A stretch of 5,784 nt of DNA from Alphaproteobacteria bacterium UBA6544 (lineage in GTDB: Bacteria; Pseudomonadota; Alphaproteobacteria; UBA8366): NCBI GenBank assembly GCA_002434595.1, contig DJKK01000026.1, forward strand, positions 1,399 to 7,182, given 5' to 3'. Under the pieces are notes generated by a model that saw nothing but the letters and a program-made list of their open reading frames with translations, had not been told where the DNA came from and searched no databases. This document shows, in pieces, positions 1 to 5,784 of the stretch. Each line of letters opens with the position of its first letter. Position 1 is the stretch's first letter. The position numbers and the translations under genes are program-made.

Positions 1-1383
1 GCAGGCGCGGCAAAGTGTAAGCGGTGCATAGCCCCGCCGGTTCAGAAACAGGAGCGACTGCTCGTGCACCTTAAGGGTATCTGTCAGCGCCTCCCGCAGC
101 CGTGGCGCGATCCAGGATTGTCGCTCCGGCGAATCCCGACGCAGGTCGACAACAGAAATCGCCGGCAGTTCGGCGCCGCCATGGCGCGCGGTCAAATGCA
201 GGCGTGTATAACGACCTTGTTTGACATTATTCACAGTCTCAAGCGACGGCGTCGCGGAGACCAGTACAACCGGAACCCCCTCAAGGCGCGCCCGAACGAC
301 CGCCATATCCCGCGCGTGATAGATGACGCCATCCTCCTGCTTGTAGGAAAGGTCGTGCTCCTCATCGACCGTGATGAGGCAGAGTTCCCGGAACGGCAGA
401 AACAAGGCGGAGCGCGCGCCGACCACGACGCGAGCTCGACCATCAGCCACGGACCGCCAGACCCGCCGGCGACGCGCCCGCGGCACGTCCGAATGCCATT
501 CCTCGGGACGCACGCCAAACCGGACCTCGAAGCGCTCGAGAAACTGAGCGGTCAACGCAATCTCCGGCAACAGCACGAGGACCTGACGCCCGGCCGAAAG
601 CGCTTTGGCAATCGCTTCGAAGTATACCTCGGTCTTGCCGGAACCGGTTACGCCATCAAGTAACGCAACGGAGAACGACGATGCTTCGACGCGATCGACA
701 AAATCTGCCGCGGCTTCTGCCTGCGCGTCGGAGAGTTCGGGGCCGGGCAGGGTTGGGTCGGGCTGCGGTAGCGGCACGTCGTCGGATACTTCCACGGCGT
801 CAAGGACACCGATTCCCGCCAGAGTACGAACCACCCCGGCGCCGACCGCCGCTTCCCGCGCCAAATCGTTAGCTCCGCGAGCCGGGCCATCCCGCAATAC
901 GTCGATCACCCGCGTCCGAGCGGATGTTTCGCGATAGTCCGGGATCATCTCCGCCAAACGGTAGACAATGCGAGGTCGGCCTGGTGTCAGCGCTTCGGGT
1001 ATGCTCACTGCCATACGCAGTACCGCGCCGGGAGCCGACATTGAATACGCCGCGACCCAGTCGACGAAACGCCGCATCGACTCGGTCATCGGCGGCGTTC
1101 CGAGTCGCGCTTCAATGTCGCGTAGACGCGAGTCGTCGACGGCATTCGCTGCCGGATACCCGGACGTATCGATAGGGTCCCAGACGACACCTATCCGCAC
1201 CTGCTTACCAAGCGGTACTTGAACGAAATCCCCTGGAATCACTAGCAATTCCGGCGGCACGCGGTAGTCATACGGACCCGCCAGCGGCAGCGGCAGCAGC
1301 ACTCGAACCCGCTTCACCGCGCCCTCGCGATTGTCGGTTGAACTGGCACCCGATTTTTCCATCCGGTAGAGTGTAAACATCAT
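1..1383 (-). CDS. priA: Primosomal protein N' (replication restart helicase PriA), N-terminal 461 codons, cut by window edge
   Basis: PriA is a superfamily 2 3'-5' DNA helicase that recognises stalled or repaired forks and reloads the replicative helicase. My reading of the reverse strand gives an open frame of 461 codons to the window edge. Residues about 26-70 match the 3'-DNA-end-binding domain (VRVLLPLPLAGPYDYRV). About 150-200 fits the winged-helix region. Walker A is GVTGSGKTE at 244-252 with Lys250, the DEEHD box is at 340-344, and SATPSLET (376-383) is a further helicase motif. The frame then reaches LFLNRRGYAPLTLCRAC, where Cys458 and Cys461 are the first pair of the zinc-binding cysteines. 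The second helicase lobe lies outside the window. The start is uncertain: ATG codons lie at 1383, 1380 and 1362, none with a convincing Shine-Dalgarno, and family similarity begins only near residue 26. It is divergent from the transaldolase gene. Identity is very secure. Confidence 0.97.
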   Translation of the reverse strand, partial: MMFTLYRMEKSGASSTDNREGAVKRVRVLLPLPLAGPYDYRVPPELLVIPGDFVQVPLGKQVRIGVVWDPIDTSGYPAANAVDDSRLRDIEARLGTPPMTESMRRFVDWVAAYSMSAPGAVLRMAVSIPEALTPGRPRIVYRLAEMIPDYRETSARTRVIDVLRDGPARGANDLAREAAVGAGVVRTLAGIGVLDAVEVSDDVPLPQPDPTLPGPELSDAQAEAAADFVDRVEASSFSVALLDGVTGSGKTEVYFEAIAKALSAGRQVLVLLPEIALTAQFLERFEVRFGVRPEEWHSDVPRARRRRVWRSVADGRARVVVGARSALFLPFRELCLITVDEEHDLSYKQEDGVIYHARDMAVVRARLEGVPVVLVSATPSLETVNNVKQGRYTRLHLTARHGGAELPAISVVDLRRDSPERQSWIAPRLREALTDTLKVHEQSLLFLNRRGYAPLTLCRAC

Positions 1384-1438
1384 TCGTCGCGGCGCCAGAT
1401 GGCAGCGACTTACGGGCTTAAGAGGGTTAGGGAGCAAT
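1384..1438. promoter_or_regulatory. Divergent intergenic region between priA and the transaldolase gene
   Basis: This 55-bp gap lies between two start codons pointing away from each other, so promoters for both genes must sit here or inside the opposite gene's 5' end. I see no convincing paired -35/-10 hexamers and no clear operator palindrome. The plus-strand end holds purine-rich AGAGGG and GGGAG stretches just before the transaldolase start. The assignment rests on gene arrangement only. Confidence 0.35.
1430..1434 (+). promoter_or_regulatory. Ribosome binding site of the transaldolase gene
   Basis: GGGAG lies 4 nt before the ATG at 1439. The spacing is slightly short, but it supports this start, as does the fact that family similarity begins at the first residue (MKFFVDTA). 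Confidence 0.6.
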
Positions 1439-2095
1439 ATGAAATTTTTCGTGGATACTGCCGATGTTGATGCAATTCGCGACTTGGCCGATACAGGCCT
1501 TGTCGATGGCGTGACGACAAATCCATCCCTGATTGCCAAGAGCGGCAGGGATTTCGTCGAAGTGGTTCAAGAGATATGCGACATCGTCGACGGGCCAATC
1601 AGTGCTGAAGTGACCGCGACCGAATTCGATGCCATGTTGGAGGAAGGCCGCAAACTGGCCAAGATTCACAAGAACATCACGGTTAAAGTCCCTTTGACCC
1701 GAGATGGCCTGAAGACCTGCAAGGCGCTGTCGGGAGACGGCACCATGGTCAACGTGACGCTGTGCTTCTCTGCGAATCAGGCGCTCTTGGCGGCTAAGGC
1801 CGGAGCGACTTTCATCTCGCCGTTTGTCGGAAGATTGGATGATATAGGGACCGAGGGCATGCAGCTCATCGACGACATCGTGCAGATTTACGCTAATTAT
1901 CCGGATTTGAAGACCGAGGTACTGGTTGCGTCCGTGCGCTCTCCGATGCATGTGCTGGAAGCGGCAAAAATCGGTGCTGGCGTCGCGACTTTGCCGCCAG
2001 ACGTGCTGCACGCAATGTTCAAGCATCCTTTGACCGACAAAGGTCTCGATGCCTTCCTCGCCGATTGGCAGAAAACCGGCCAATCAATCCTCTAG
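1439..2095 (+). CDS. tal: Transaldolase, short TalC/Fsa-like family (218 aa)
   Basis: This enzyme probably transfers a dihydroxyacetone unit between sugar phosphates (sedoheptulose 7-phosphate and glyceraldehyde 3-phosphate to erythrose 4-phosphate and fructose 6-phosphate) in the cytosolic pentose phosphate pathway. The 218-residue length matches the short, single-barrel, decamer-forming subfamily. Visible active-site residues are Asp6 (VDTAD), Asn28 (TTNPS), Glu57 (SAEVTATE), the Schiff-base Lys83 (TVKVP), Thr107 (NVTLCF) and Phe129 (SPFVGRLDD). Compared with E. coli FsaA as I remember it (Gln59, Lys85, Thr109, Tyr131), every position is offset by two. Glu and Phe replace Gln and Tyr, which is the transaldolase pattern rather than the fructose-6-phosphate aldolase one. 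Automatic annotation often labels such genes fsa. The gene leads a plus-strand cluster and its stop lies 9 bp before the DUF484 start. The family call is secure; substrate preference is inferred from residues. Confidence 0.95.
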   Translation: MKFFVDTADVDAIRDLADTGLVDGVTTNPSLIAKSGRDFVEVVQEICDIVDGPISAEVTATEFDAMLEEGRKLAKIHKNITVKVPLTRDGLKTCKALSGDGTMVNVTLCFSANQALLAAKAGATFISPFVGRLDDIGTEGMQLIDDIVQIYANYPDLKTEVLVASVRSPMHVLEAAKIGAGVATLPPDVLHAMFKHPLTDKGLDAFLADWQKTGQSIL

Positions 2096-2100
2096 GCGGA
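2094..2100 (+). promoter_or_regulatory. Ribosome binding site of the DUF484 gene, overlapping the transaldolase stop
   Basis: AGGCGGA begins inside the TAG stop of the upstream gene and ends 4 nt before the ATG at 2105. Ribosomes ending on the transaldolase gene would terminate on this site, which suggests translational coupling. Confidence 0.55.
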
Positions 2101-2104
2101 CCAC

Positions 2105-2821
2105 ATGACGCGCGATTCGATTGATTCTACCGAGGCGCCAAGAGTCACGGCAGCGCAGGTTATCGATTTTCTTCAACAGCACCCGGACTTTTTGAACTGC
2201 CATCCGGAAGTCTTCGACAACCAGTCGGCGCCGGAGCGGGAGTTGGGCGCCGGCGTCGCGGATTTCCAATCCGCCATGATTCGACGGCTACGCGCCGACG
2301 TCGCCGGTAATTCCGACCGCCAACGCGAACTGATCGATACAAGCCGGGCGAACCTGACGATACAGGCAAGGGTTCATGAATGCGTTCTCGCGTTGCTGGA
2401 TGCGCGCAGTTTCGAGAAAGTCATTGAAACCGTCGCCACCGACCTGACCGTTCTGTTAGGGCTTGACGTGGTGGTGCTCGGAATTGAATCGGACGACGAG
2501 ACCTGGTCTGCAGGAGAGGCCGGTCAGGGCCTGCGCATCGTGCCCCACGGAACCGTCGACGCGGTCTTCGGCGAGACCGGCGATCTCATCCTTGGCAGCT
2601 GTGTCGAAGGCCAGGCCGAAGCGTTTGGCGAAGCCGCTGACCTCGTGCGTTCTGCAGCGTTAATTCGGCTTGAGATATCACCGACAACCGCTCCTGCATT
2701 TGTCGCATTCGGTTCGCGCGATCCGGAAAAGTTCCATCCCGGCCAGGCGACCGAGTTGATTGGATTTCTCGCCATGGTTCTGGAAAGCGTCATTCGCGGA
2801 TGGCTGAGCCTGCCGGAATAG
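2105..2821 (+). CDS. DUF484 family protein (GAF-like), 238 aa
   Basis: This is a cytosolic protein of the DUF484 family, whose biochemical role is not known to me. Family signatures are visible in order. FLQQHPDFL (22-30) with HPE (33-35) forms the N-terminal helix motif. DFQSAMIRRLR (53-63) begins a charged helical stretch to about residue 95 that could be a coiled coil. The remainder, about 97-234, looks like a GAF-type sensory fold and includes GLDVVVLGIES (119-129). The C-terminal block AFGSRDPEKFHPGQATEL runs from 201 to 218. There is no signal peptide or membrane segment. No ligand-binding residues can be assigned, since GAF domains bind many different small molecules. The gene's 3' end overlaps xerC by 22 bp. 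The same DUF484-xerC adjacency occurs in gammaproteobacteria (E. coli yigA-xerC), so a link to chromosome dimer resolution is plausible but unproven. Family membership is confident and function is open. Confidence 0.92.
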   Translation: MTRDSIDSTEAPRVTAAQVIDFLQQHPDFLNCHPEVFDNQSAPERELGAGVADFQSAMIRRLRADVAGNSDRQRELIDTSRANLTIQARVHECVLALLDARSFEKVIETVATDLTVLLGLDVVVLGIESDDETWSAGEAGQGLRIVPHGTVDAVFGETGDLILGSCVEGQAEAFGEAADLVRSAALIRLEISPTTAPAFVAFGSRDPEKFHPGQATELIGFLAMVLESVIRGWLSLPE

Positions 2822-3759
2822 AAACGCTGCTGACGGAAGCGGCGGAGGATCCAACGCTGCAAGCAGCGCTGGTCGAATGGCTTAAATGGTTGCGCGACGA
2901 GCGGCGGTCCTCCCCGCACACGATTCACGCTTACGGGCGGGACCTCGTCAGTTTTCTTACCTTCACCTCGGCGCATCTGGGTGCTGCGCCGACACTGCGA
3001 GATCTCGAGAATCTGGAGGCACAGGACTTCAGGGCCTGGCTGGCGCGCCGCGCCGCGGCCGGCCTGGGGCGCACATCGACGGCGCGGGCTTTTTCGGTTC
3101 TACGCGGATTCTTTCGTTGGCTGGAGAAGAACGGACGCGGCCGGAACCATGCCATTCGGACGGTCCGCACACCGAAACTGCCGCAGGCAGTCCCGAAACC
3201 GCTCAATACCGCGGATGCTGCAAAGGCAGTGCAGGACATCGGGTTGCTCGCGAGTGAGCCTTGGGTCGCCACCCGAGACATTGCGGTCATGACATTGCTC
3301 TATGGCTGTGGCTTGCGAATTTCCGAAGCGCTCGGCCTGACCCTGCGCGATGTCCCCGACGGCGATGCCATGACGGTACTCGGCAAGGGAGGAAAGCAGC
3401 GGATGGTGCCAGTATTGCCTGTTGTGCGAGAGGCCATCGACGCCTATCTCGCCCAATGTCCGCATTTGCTGGAACCGAACGACCCTCTCTTTGTCGGGGT
3501 CCGCGGCGGACCATTGAATCCCCGGGTGATCCAGCGCCAGATGCAGAAATTGCGCGGTTGGCTCGGCTTTCCCGACAGCGCCACACCGCATGCCTTGCGT
3601 CATAGCTTCGCAACGCATCTCTTGGCAGGAGGAGGCGATTTACGCTCGATTCAGGAATTGCTCGGACATGCGTCTCTGTCAACGACCCAGCGCTACACCG
3701 CCGTGGATACCGAAAAACTGTTGCGCGATTACAAAGCGACTCATCCCCGAGCGGGGTAA
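2800..3759 (+). CDS. xerC: Tyrosine recombinase XerC
   Basis: XerC acts with XerD at the chromosomal dif site near the terminus, resolving chromosome dimers before division. The 319-residue product has the family's two parts. The N-terminal SAM-like core-binding domain spans about 22-110 and contains HTIHAYGRDL (40-49) and the FFRWLEKNG segment (104-112). The catalytic domain spans about 135-315. All six catalytic positions are present: Arg173 (GLRISEAL), Lys196 (GKGGKQR), His264 and Arg267 (HALRHSF), His290 (LLGHASLS) and nucleophile Tyr299 (TTQRYT). XerC rather than XerD is chosen mainly because DUF484 lies directly upstream, a conserved pairing with xerC; no residue seen here decides between the paralogues. 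The ATG at 2800 lies inside the DUF484 gene in another frame. Its Shine-Dalgarno is weak (GGAAAG, 12 nt upstream), so initiation may depend on coupling. I see no dif-like site in the window. Confidence 0.93.
   Translation: MAEPAGIETLLTEAAEDPTLQAALVEWLKWLRDERRSSPHTIHAYGRDLVSFLTFTSAHLGAAPTLRDLENLEAQDFRAWLARRAAAGLGRTSTARAFSVLRGFFRWLEKNGRGRNHAIRTVRTPKLPQAVPKPLNTADAAKAVQDIGLLASEPWVATRDIAVMTLLYGCGLRISEALGLTLRDVPDGDAMTVLGKGGKQRMVPVLPVVREAIDAYLAQCPHLLEPNDPLFVGVRGGPLNPRVIQRQMQKLRGWLGFPDSATPHALRHSFATHLLAGGGDLRSIQELLGHASLSTTQRYTAVDTEKLLRDYKATHPRAG
3745..3756 (+). other. Small GC hairpin at the xerC stop codon
   Basis: CCCC, a GAGC loop and GGGG form a perfect 4-bp stem with a 4-nt loop, immediately followed by TAAAAT, which contains the xerC stop. 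It is too short, and lacks a T-run, to be a convincing intrinsic terminator alone. Because it lies within coding sequence, chance is quite possible. Confidence 0.25.
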
Positions 3760-3931
3760 AATCATATCTTGCGCAATAAAATTGCGCCTAGTGTGACGAC
3801 CATCATACCGCCAAGACCACATCTCAAGACATAGTAACGCCTGCATACCCAAGGCAACGTCCTATGTACTCGCTACTCGCCCCTTCGTGGAGCACTTACC
3901 GGCCGGAATCACCGCTGGCACTCTTCTTCAT
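3760..3931. other. Convergent intergenic region between xerC and the small membrane protein gene
   Basis: These 172 bp separate two genes that end towards each other, so terminators for both transcripts would be expected here. Apart from one 17-bp hairpin near the xerC side, I see no tRNA, repeat, dif-like site or credible coding frame. Base composition seems less GC-rich than in the flanking genes. Confidence 0.6.
3771..3787. terminator. Candidate hairpin terminator after xerC
   Basis: GCGCAAT and ATTGCGC form a perfect 7-bp inverted repeat around an AAA loop, 11 bp after the xerC stop. The position between convergent genes suits a terminator for either strand. There is no T-run after it on the plus strand. 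On the minus strand only a short TTTT occurs, 8 nt beyond the stem. It may act weakly, need other factors, or simply protect the 3' end. Confidence 0.35.
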
Positions 3932-4201
3932 TTAGCGGGAACGCCCGGCAAAACGCCGGACCAGCAGCATTGCGCGGATGCGCGCTTCCCTGATCTGGCG
4001 CCCATATTTCGGATAGCGACGTTCAACCCAGGTCAGCTTCTCGCGAAACCAGGGCGATTCATATGACAGCAGCACCATGCCGATCGCCAGAAACAGAATC
4101 CCCTGCAGGATCGGAAGGAACAGTCCCAGCACGCCCAGAACCATGAATATCCAGCCAAGTCCTTGGATAATAAGCGAACGGGTGCGCCGTACCATGGCCA
4201 T
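3932..4201 (-). CDS. Small two-helix inner membrane protein, PGPGW/YbaN-like, 89 aa
   Basis: The function is unknown. Two hydrophobic segments are clear: about 10-29 (ending GVLGLFLP) and about 31-47 (ILFLAIGMVLL). They are joined by a tight Pro/Gly turn, the pattern of PGPGW-type small membrane proteins and loosely of YbaN/DUF454. After SPWF (49-52) comes a strongly basic tail of about 37 residues containing WVERRYPKYGRQIREARIR. With basic residues also at 5-8 (RRTR), the positive-inside rule puts both ends in the cytoplasm. The start at 4201 is favoured because GAGG lies 8 nt upstream, whereas an ATG two codons later would have 14-nt spacing. It begins 22 bp after the lpdA stop on the same strand and is probably the last gene of the odhB-lpdA operon. 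A functional link to E3 is not implied by sequence. The real-gene call is confident; the family label is moderate. Confidence 0.8.
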   Translation of the reverse strand: MAMVRRTRSLIIQGLGWIFMVLGVLGLFLPILQGILFLAIGMVLLSYESPWFREKLTWVERRYPKYGRQIREARIRAMLLVRRFAGRSR

Positions 4202-4209
4202 GACAGGAG

Positions 4210-4213
4210 CCTC
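4210..4213 (-). promoter_or_regulatory. Ribosome binding site of the small membrane protein gene
   Basis: Minus-strand GAGG lies 8 nt before the ATG at 4201, inside the 22-bp gap after lpdA. It selects the first of two in-frame ATG codons. Confidence 0.55.
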
Positions 4214-4223
4214 GTACCGTCTA

Positions 4224-5630
4224 TCAGATGTGGATCGACCGGCCGTCGACCGCGAGCGCAGCTTCCTTTACGGCTTCAGTCATCGTGGGATGACCGTGGC
4301 AGATGCGAGCCACATCTTCGGCGGAACCGCCAAACTCGATGACCGTTACGATTTCCTGAATCAGGTTTCCGGCATCCGCGCCAATAATGTGACAACCAAG
4401 CACAGCATCGGTCTCCGCGTCCGCCAGAATTTTGACAAAGCCATCCGTGTCTCCATTGCAGCGTGCGCGGCTGTTGGCCATGAAAGGAAACTTGCCGACC
4501 TTGTAGGCTTGCCCCGCCGCCTTCAGTTCTTCTTCGCTCCTTCCGACGGACGCAACTTCGGGCCAAGTATAAACGATTCCCGGAATCGCATCGTAGTCGA
4601 TATGCCCCGACTGACCGGCCAAGATTTCGGCGACGACGACACCCTCGTCCTCGGCCTTGTGCGCTAGCATTGGACCTGGAATGCAATCGCCGATGGCGTA
4701 TATACCCGGCACGTTAGTCTGGAACTGCGCATTGACCTGAATGACGCCCCGGCCGTCAGTCTCGACCCCGACCGCATCGAGGCCAAGCCCCTCCGTGTAC
4801 GGCACACGGCCGATGGACAGCAGCACCACGTCTGCCTTGATGGTCTCGGCCTCGCCGCCCTCCGCGGGTTCTACCGTCAGGGTGACAACGCCCCGCGATT
4901 TCTTGGCGCCGGTGACCTTCGTCGAAAGGCGAAATTCGAAACCCTGTTTCTTCAGGATGCGCTGAAAATTTTTCGAAACCTCGCCGTCATTCGTTGGCAG
5001 GATGCGATCGAGGAATTCGACCACTGTCACCTTGGCACCGAACCGTGCCCAGACGGAGCCGAGCTCAAGACCGATCACGCCACCACCGATGACCACAAGG
5101 TGCTTTGGCACTTTCGAAAGAGAAAGCGCCCCAGTCGATGTGACGACCTGTTTTTCATCAACTTCGACACCGGGCAGCGGCGCGCTGTGAGAGCCGGTCG
5201 CGATGATAATGTTCTTGGTCTCGCACAACATCTTCCTCTTGCCTTGGGCGACCGTCACTTTGCCCGGGGCCTCGATCATCCCGGTGCCCTGCAGATAGTC
5301 GACCTTATTCTTCTTGAACAAGAATTCGATCCCCTGGGTGAGATCGCCGACAATATTCTCCTTATTCGACATCAACTTCTTCAGATTGAGCTTCACCCCG
5401 CCAACCTCGATCCCTCGACCGGCAAATTCATGCACAGCCTCGGCATAAAGGTGGGAATTGTGGAGAAGCGCTTTGGACGGGATACAGCCGACATTGAGAC
5501 AGGTGCCGCCAAGGGCATCGCGCTTTTCGACACAGGCCACCTTCATGCCAAGTTGCGCGGCACGGATCGCCGCGACATAGCCACCCGGCCCAGCACCAAT
5601 CACAATCAGGTCAAAGCTGGTTTCGCTCAT
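4224..5630 (-). CDS. lpdA: Dihydrolipoyl dehydrogenase (E3 of the 2-oxoglutarate dehydrogenase complex)
   Basis: This FAD flavoenzyme re-oxidises the dihydrolipoyl arm of E2 and passes electrons to NAD+. It is full length at 468 residues and has no fused lipoyl domain. The FAD-binding motif GAGPGG is at 12-17. The redox disulfide is Cys44/Cys49 in GGTCLNVGCIPSK. ATGS (144-147) is present, the NAD-binding GGGVIG is at 182-187, and the second FAD contact is YAIGD (311-315). The C-terminal dimerisation domain supplies the base His447 in HGHPT, paired with Glu452. Every catalytic position expected is present. The start at 5630 is supported by GGGGGAA 5 nt upstream and by family similarity beginning within a few residues. 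It follows odhB after 54 bp and precedes the small membrane protein gene by 22 bp. The odhB context marks it as the E3 of the 2-oxoglutarate complex, although it could also serve pyruvate dehydrogenase. Confidence 0.98.
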   Translation of the reverse strand: MSETSFDLIVIGAGPGGYVAAIRAAQLGMKVACVEKRDALGGTCLNVGCIPSKALLHNSHLYAEAVHEFAGRGIEVGGVKLNLKKLMSNKENIVGDLTQGIEFLFKKNKVDYLQGTGMIEAPGKVTVAQGKRKMLCETKNIIIATGSHSAPLPGVEVDEKQVVTSTGALSLSKVPKHLVVIGGGVIGLELGSVWARFGAKVTVVEFLDRILPTNDGEVSKNFQRILKKQGFEFRLSTKVTGAKKSRGVVTLTVEPAEGGEAETIKADVVLLSIGRVPYTEGLGLDAVGVETDGRGVIQVNAQFQTNVPGIYAIGDCIPGPMLAHKAEDEGVVVAEILAGQSGHIDYDAIPGIVYTWPEVASVGRSEEELKAAGQAYKVGKFPFMANSRARCNGDTDGFVKILADAETDAVLGCHIIGADAGNLIQEIVTVIEFGGSAEDVARICHGHPTMTEAVKEAALAVDGRSIHI

Positions 5631-5653
5631 TTCAGTTCCCCCATGTTCGCCAT
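5627..5653 (-). other. Possible 8-codon leader ORF overlapping the lpdA start
   Basis: ATG at 5653 opens an 8-codon frame (MANMGELK) whose TGA stop overlaps the lpdA start as ATGA. AGGTG lies 3 nt before its ATG, and the lpdA ribosome binding site lies within it. It could couple or tune lpdA translation, or be chance. There is no evidence that the peptide itself matters. Confidence 0.2.
5636..5642 (-). promoter_or_regulatory. Ribosome binding site of lpdA
   Basis: Minus-strand GGGGGAA lies 5 nt before the ATG at 5630. It is well placed and fixes the lpdA start. Confidence 0.6.
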
Positions 5654-5684
5654 TCGCACCTGTTTCTGTACGGTGGCAACAATA

Positions 5685-5784
5685 TCAGACGCCTAACAGC
5701 AGCCGGCGCGGATCCTCGACCATCTCCTTGATACGGGCCAGAAACGATACGGCCTCGCGACCGTCAATGATACGATGGTCATAA
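5685..5784 (-). CDS. odhB: Dihydrolipoyl succinyltransferase (E2 of the 2-oxoglutarate dehydrogenase complex), C-terminal end only
   Basis: Only the last 32 complete sense codons plus the TGA stop are in the window; the gene continues past the right edge. The visible peptide begins YDHRIIDGREAVSFL and ends EDPRRLLLGV. DHRIIDG is the acyltransferase active-site motif of E2 proteins: its His and the Asp four residues later are the catalytic pair that moves the succinyl group to coenzyme A. The REAVSFL and DPRRLLL wording fits 2-oxoglutarate E2 (SucB/OdhB) rather than pyruvate E2 (AceF), which usually reads differently after the motif. The lpdA gene follows 54 bp downstream on the same strand, the common odhAB-lpdA order in alphaproteobacteria. 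The lipoyl and E1/E3-binding domains lie outside the window, so the subtype rests on this short tail and context. Confidence 0.93.
   Translation of the reverse strand, partial: YDHRIIDGREAVSFLARIKEMVEDPRRLLLGV

Noticed and set aside
64..663. A 199-codon plus-strand frame in the priA region
   Set aside because: The minus strand here encodes the PriA helicase motifs without interruption, so this is an antisense shadow.
1..1383. Truncated or pseudogene priA
   Set aside because: The frame is open without a stop or frameshift right to the window edge and ends inside the zinc-binding region, so the missing part is simply outside the window.
1427..2083. A 218-codon open frame on the minus strand opposite the transaldolase gene
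   Set aside because: It mirrors the plus-strand gene almost end to end, has no recognisable motifs, and the plus strand has every catalytic residue of a known family. Long antisense frames are common in GC-rich genes.
3895..3930. An 11-codon minus-strand frame (MKKSASGDSGR) starting right after the stop of the small membrane protein gene
   Set aside because: It is very short, has no family match and no ribosome binding site beyond possible coupling; chance is the simplest explanation.
3760..3931. Possible dif-like or attachment site next to xerC
   Set aside because: The expected paired XerC/XerD arms around a 6-bp centre are not visible; the only inverted repeat has a 3-nt loop and does not resemble dif. 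dif normally lies near the terminus, not beside xerC.
4077..4667. A 196-codon plus-strand frame across the lpdA 3' end and the small membrane protein gene
   Set aside because: It is antisense to two well-supported genes, with low-complexity content and no family resemblance.
5100..5696. A 198-codon plus-strand frame opposite the lpdA 5' half
   Set aside because: It is antisense to the clear FAD and disulfide motifs of lpdA and has no recognisable domain of its own.

Overview
This window is GC-rich, gene-dense and made almost entirely of housekeeping genes. The protein motifs and the gene neighbourhood suggest an alphaproteobacterium, probably Rhodospirillales-like. That assignment is inference from the gene set and family resemblance, since no search could be run. 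I see no mobile element, CRISPR array, rRNA, tRNA or phage-like segment. Codon use and GC show no obvious break by eye.

Layout. Positions 1-1383 (minus strand) hold the N-terminal 461 codons of priA, the replication-restart helicase; the window edge cuts the gene inside its zinc-binding region. A 55-bp divergent gap separates it from a plus-strand cluster of three tightly packed genes. These are a 218-residue transaldolase of the TalC/Fsa-like family (1439-2095), a DUF484 protein (2105-2821) and the tyrosine recombinase XerC (2800-3759). The transaldolase and DUF484 genes are 9 bp apart, and DUF484 overlaps xerC by 22 bp, so the three probably form one transcript with translational coupling. 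A 172-bp convergent gap with two short hairpins follows.

The right part is a minus-strand operon read from the right edge. It begins with the last 32 complete sense codons of odhB/sucB (E2 of the 2-oxoglutarate dehydrogenase complex), followed by lpdA (E3, 4224-5630) and a small two-helix membrane protein (3932-4201). E2 and E3 work together in the TCA cycle: E2 carries the succinyl group and E3 re-oxidises its dihydrolipoyl arm with NAD+. The small membrane protein is probably co-transcribed, and its role is unknown.

No undescribed system is evident. The points most worth checking are: (i) active-site residues indicating that the gene often labelled fsa encodes a true transaldolase; (ii) the DUF484-XerC overlap, a conserved partnership of unknown function; (iii) a possible 8-codon leader ORF whose stop overlaps the lpdA start; and (iv) the small membrane protein at the end of the odhB-lpdA operon.
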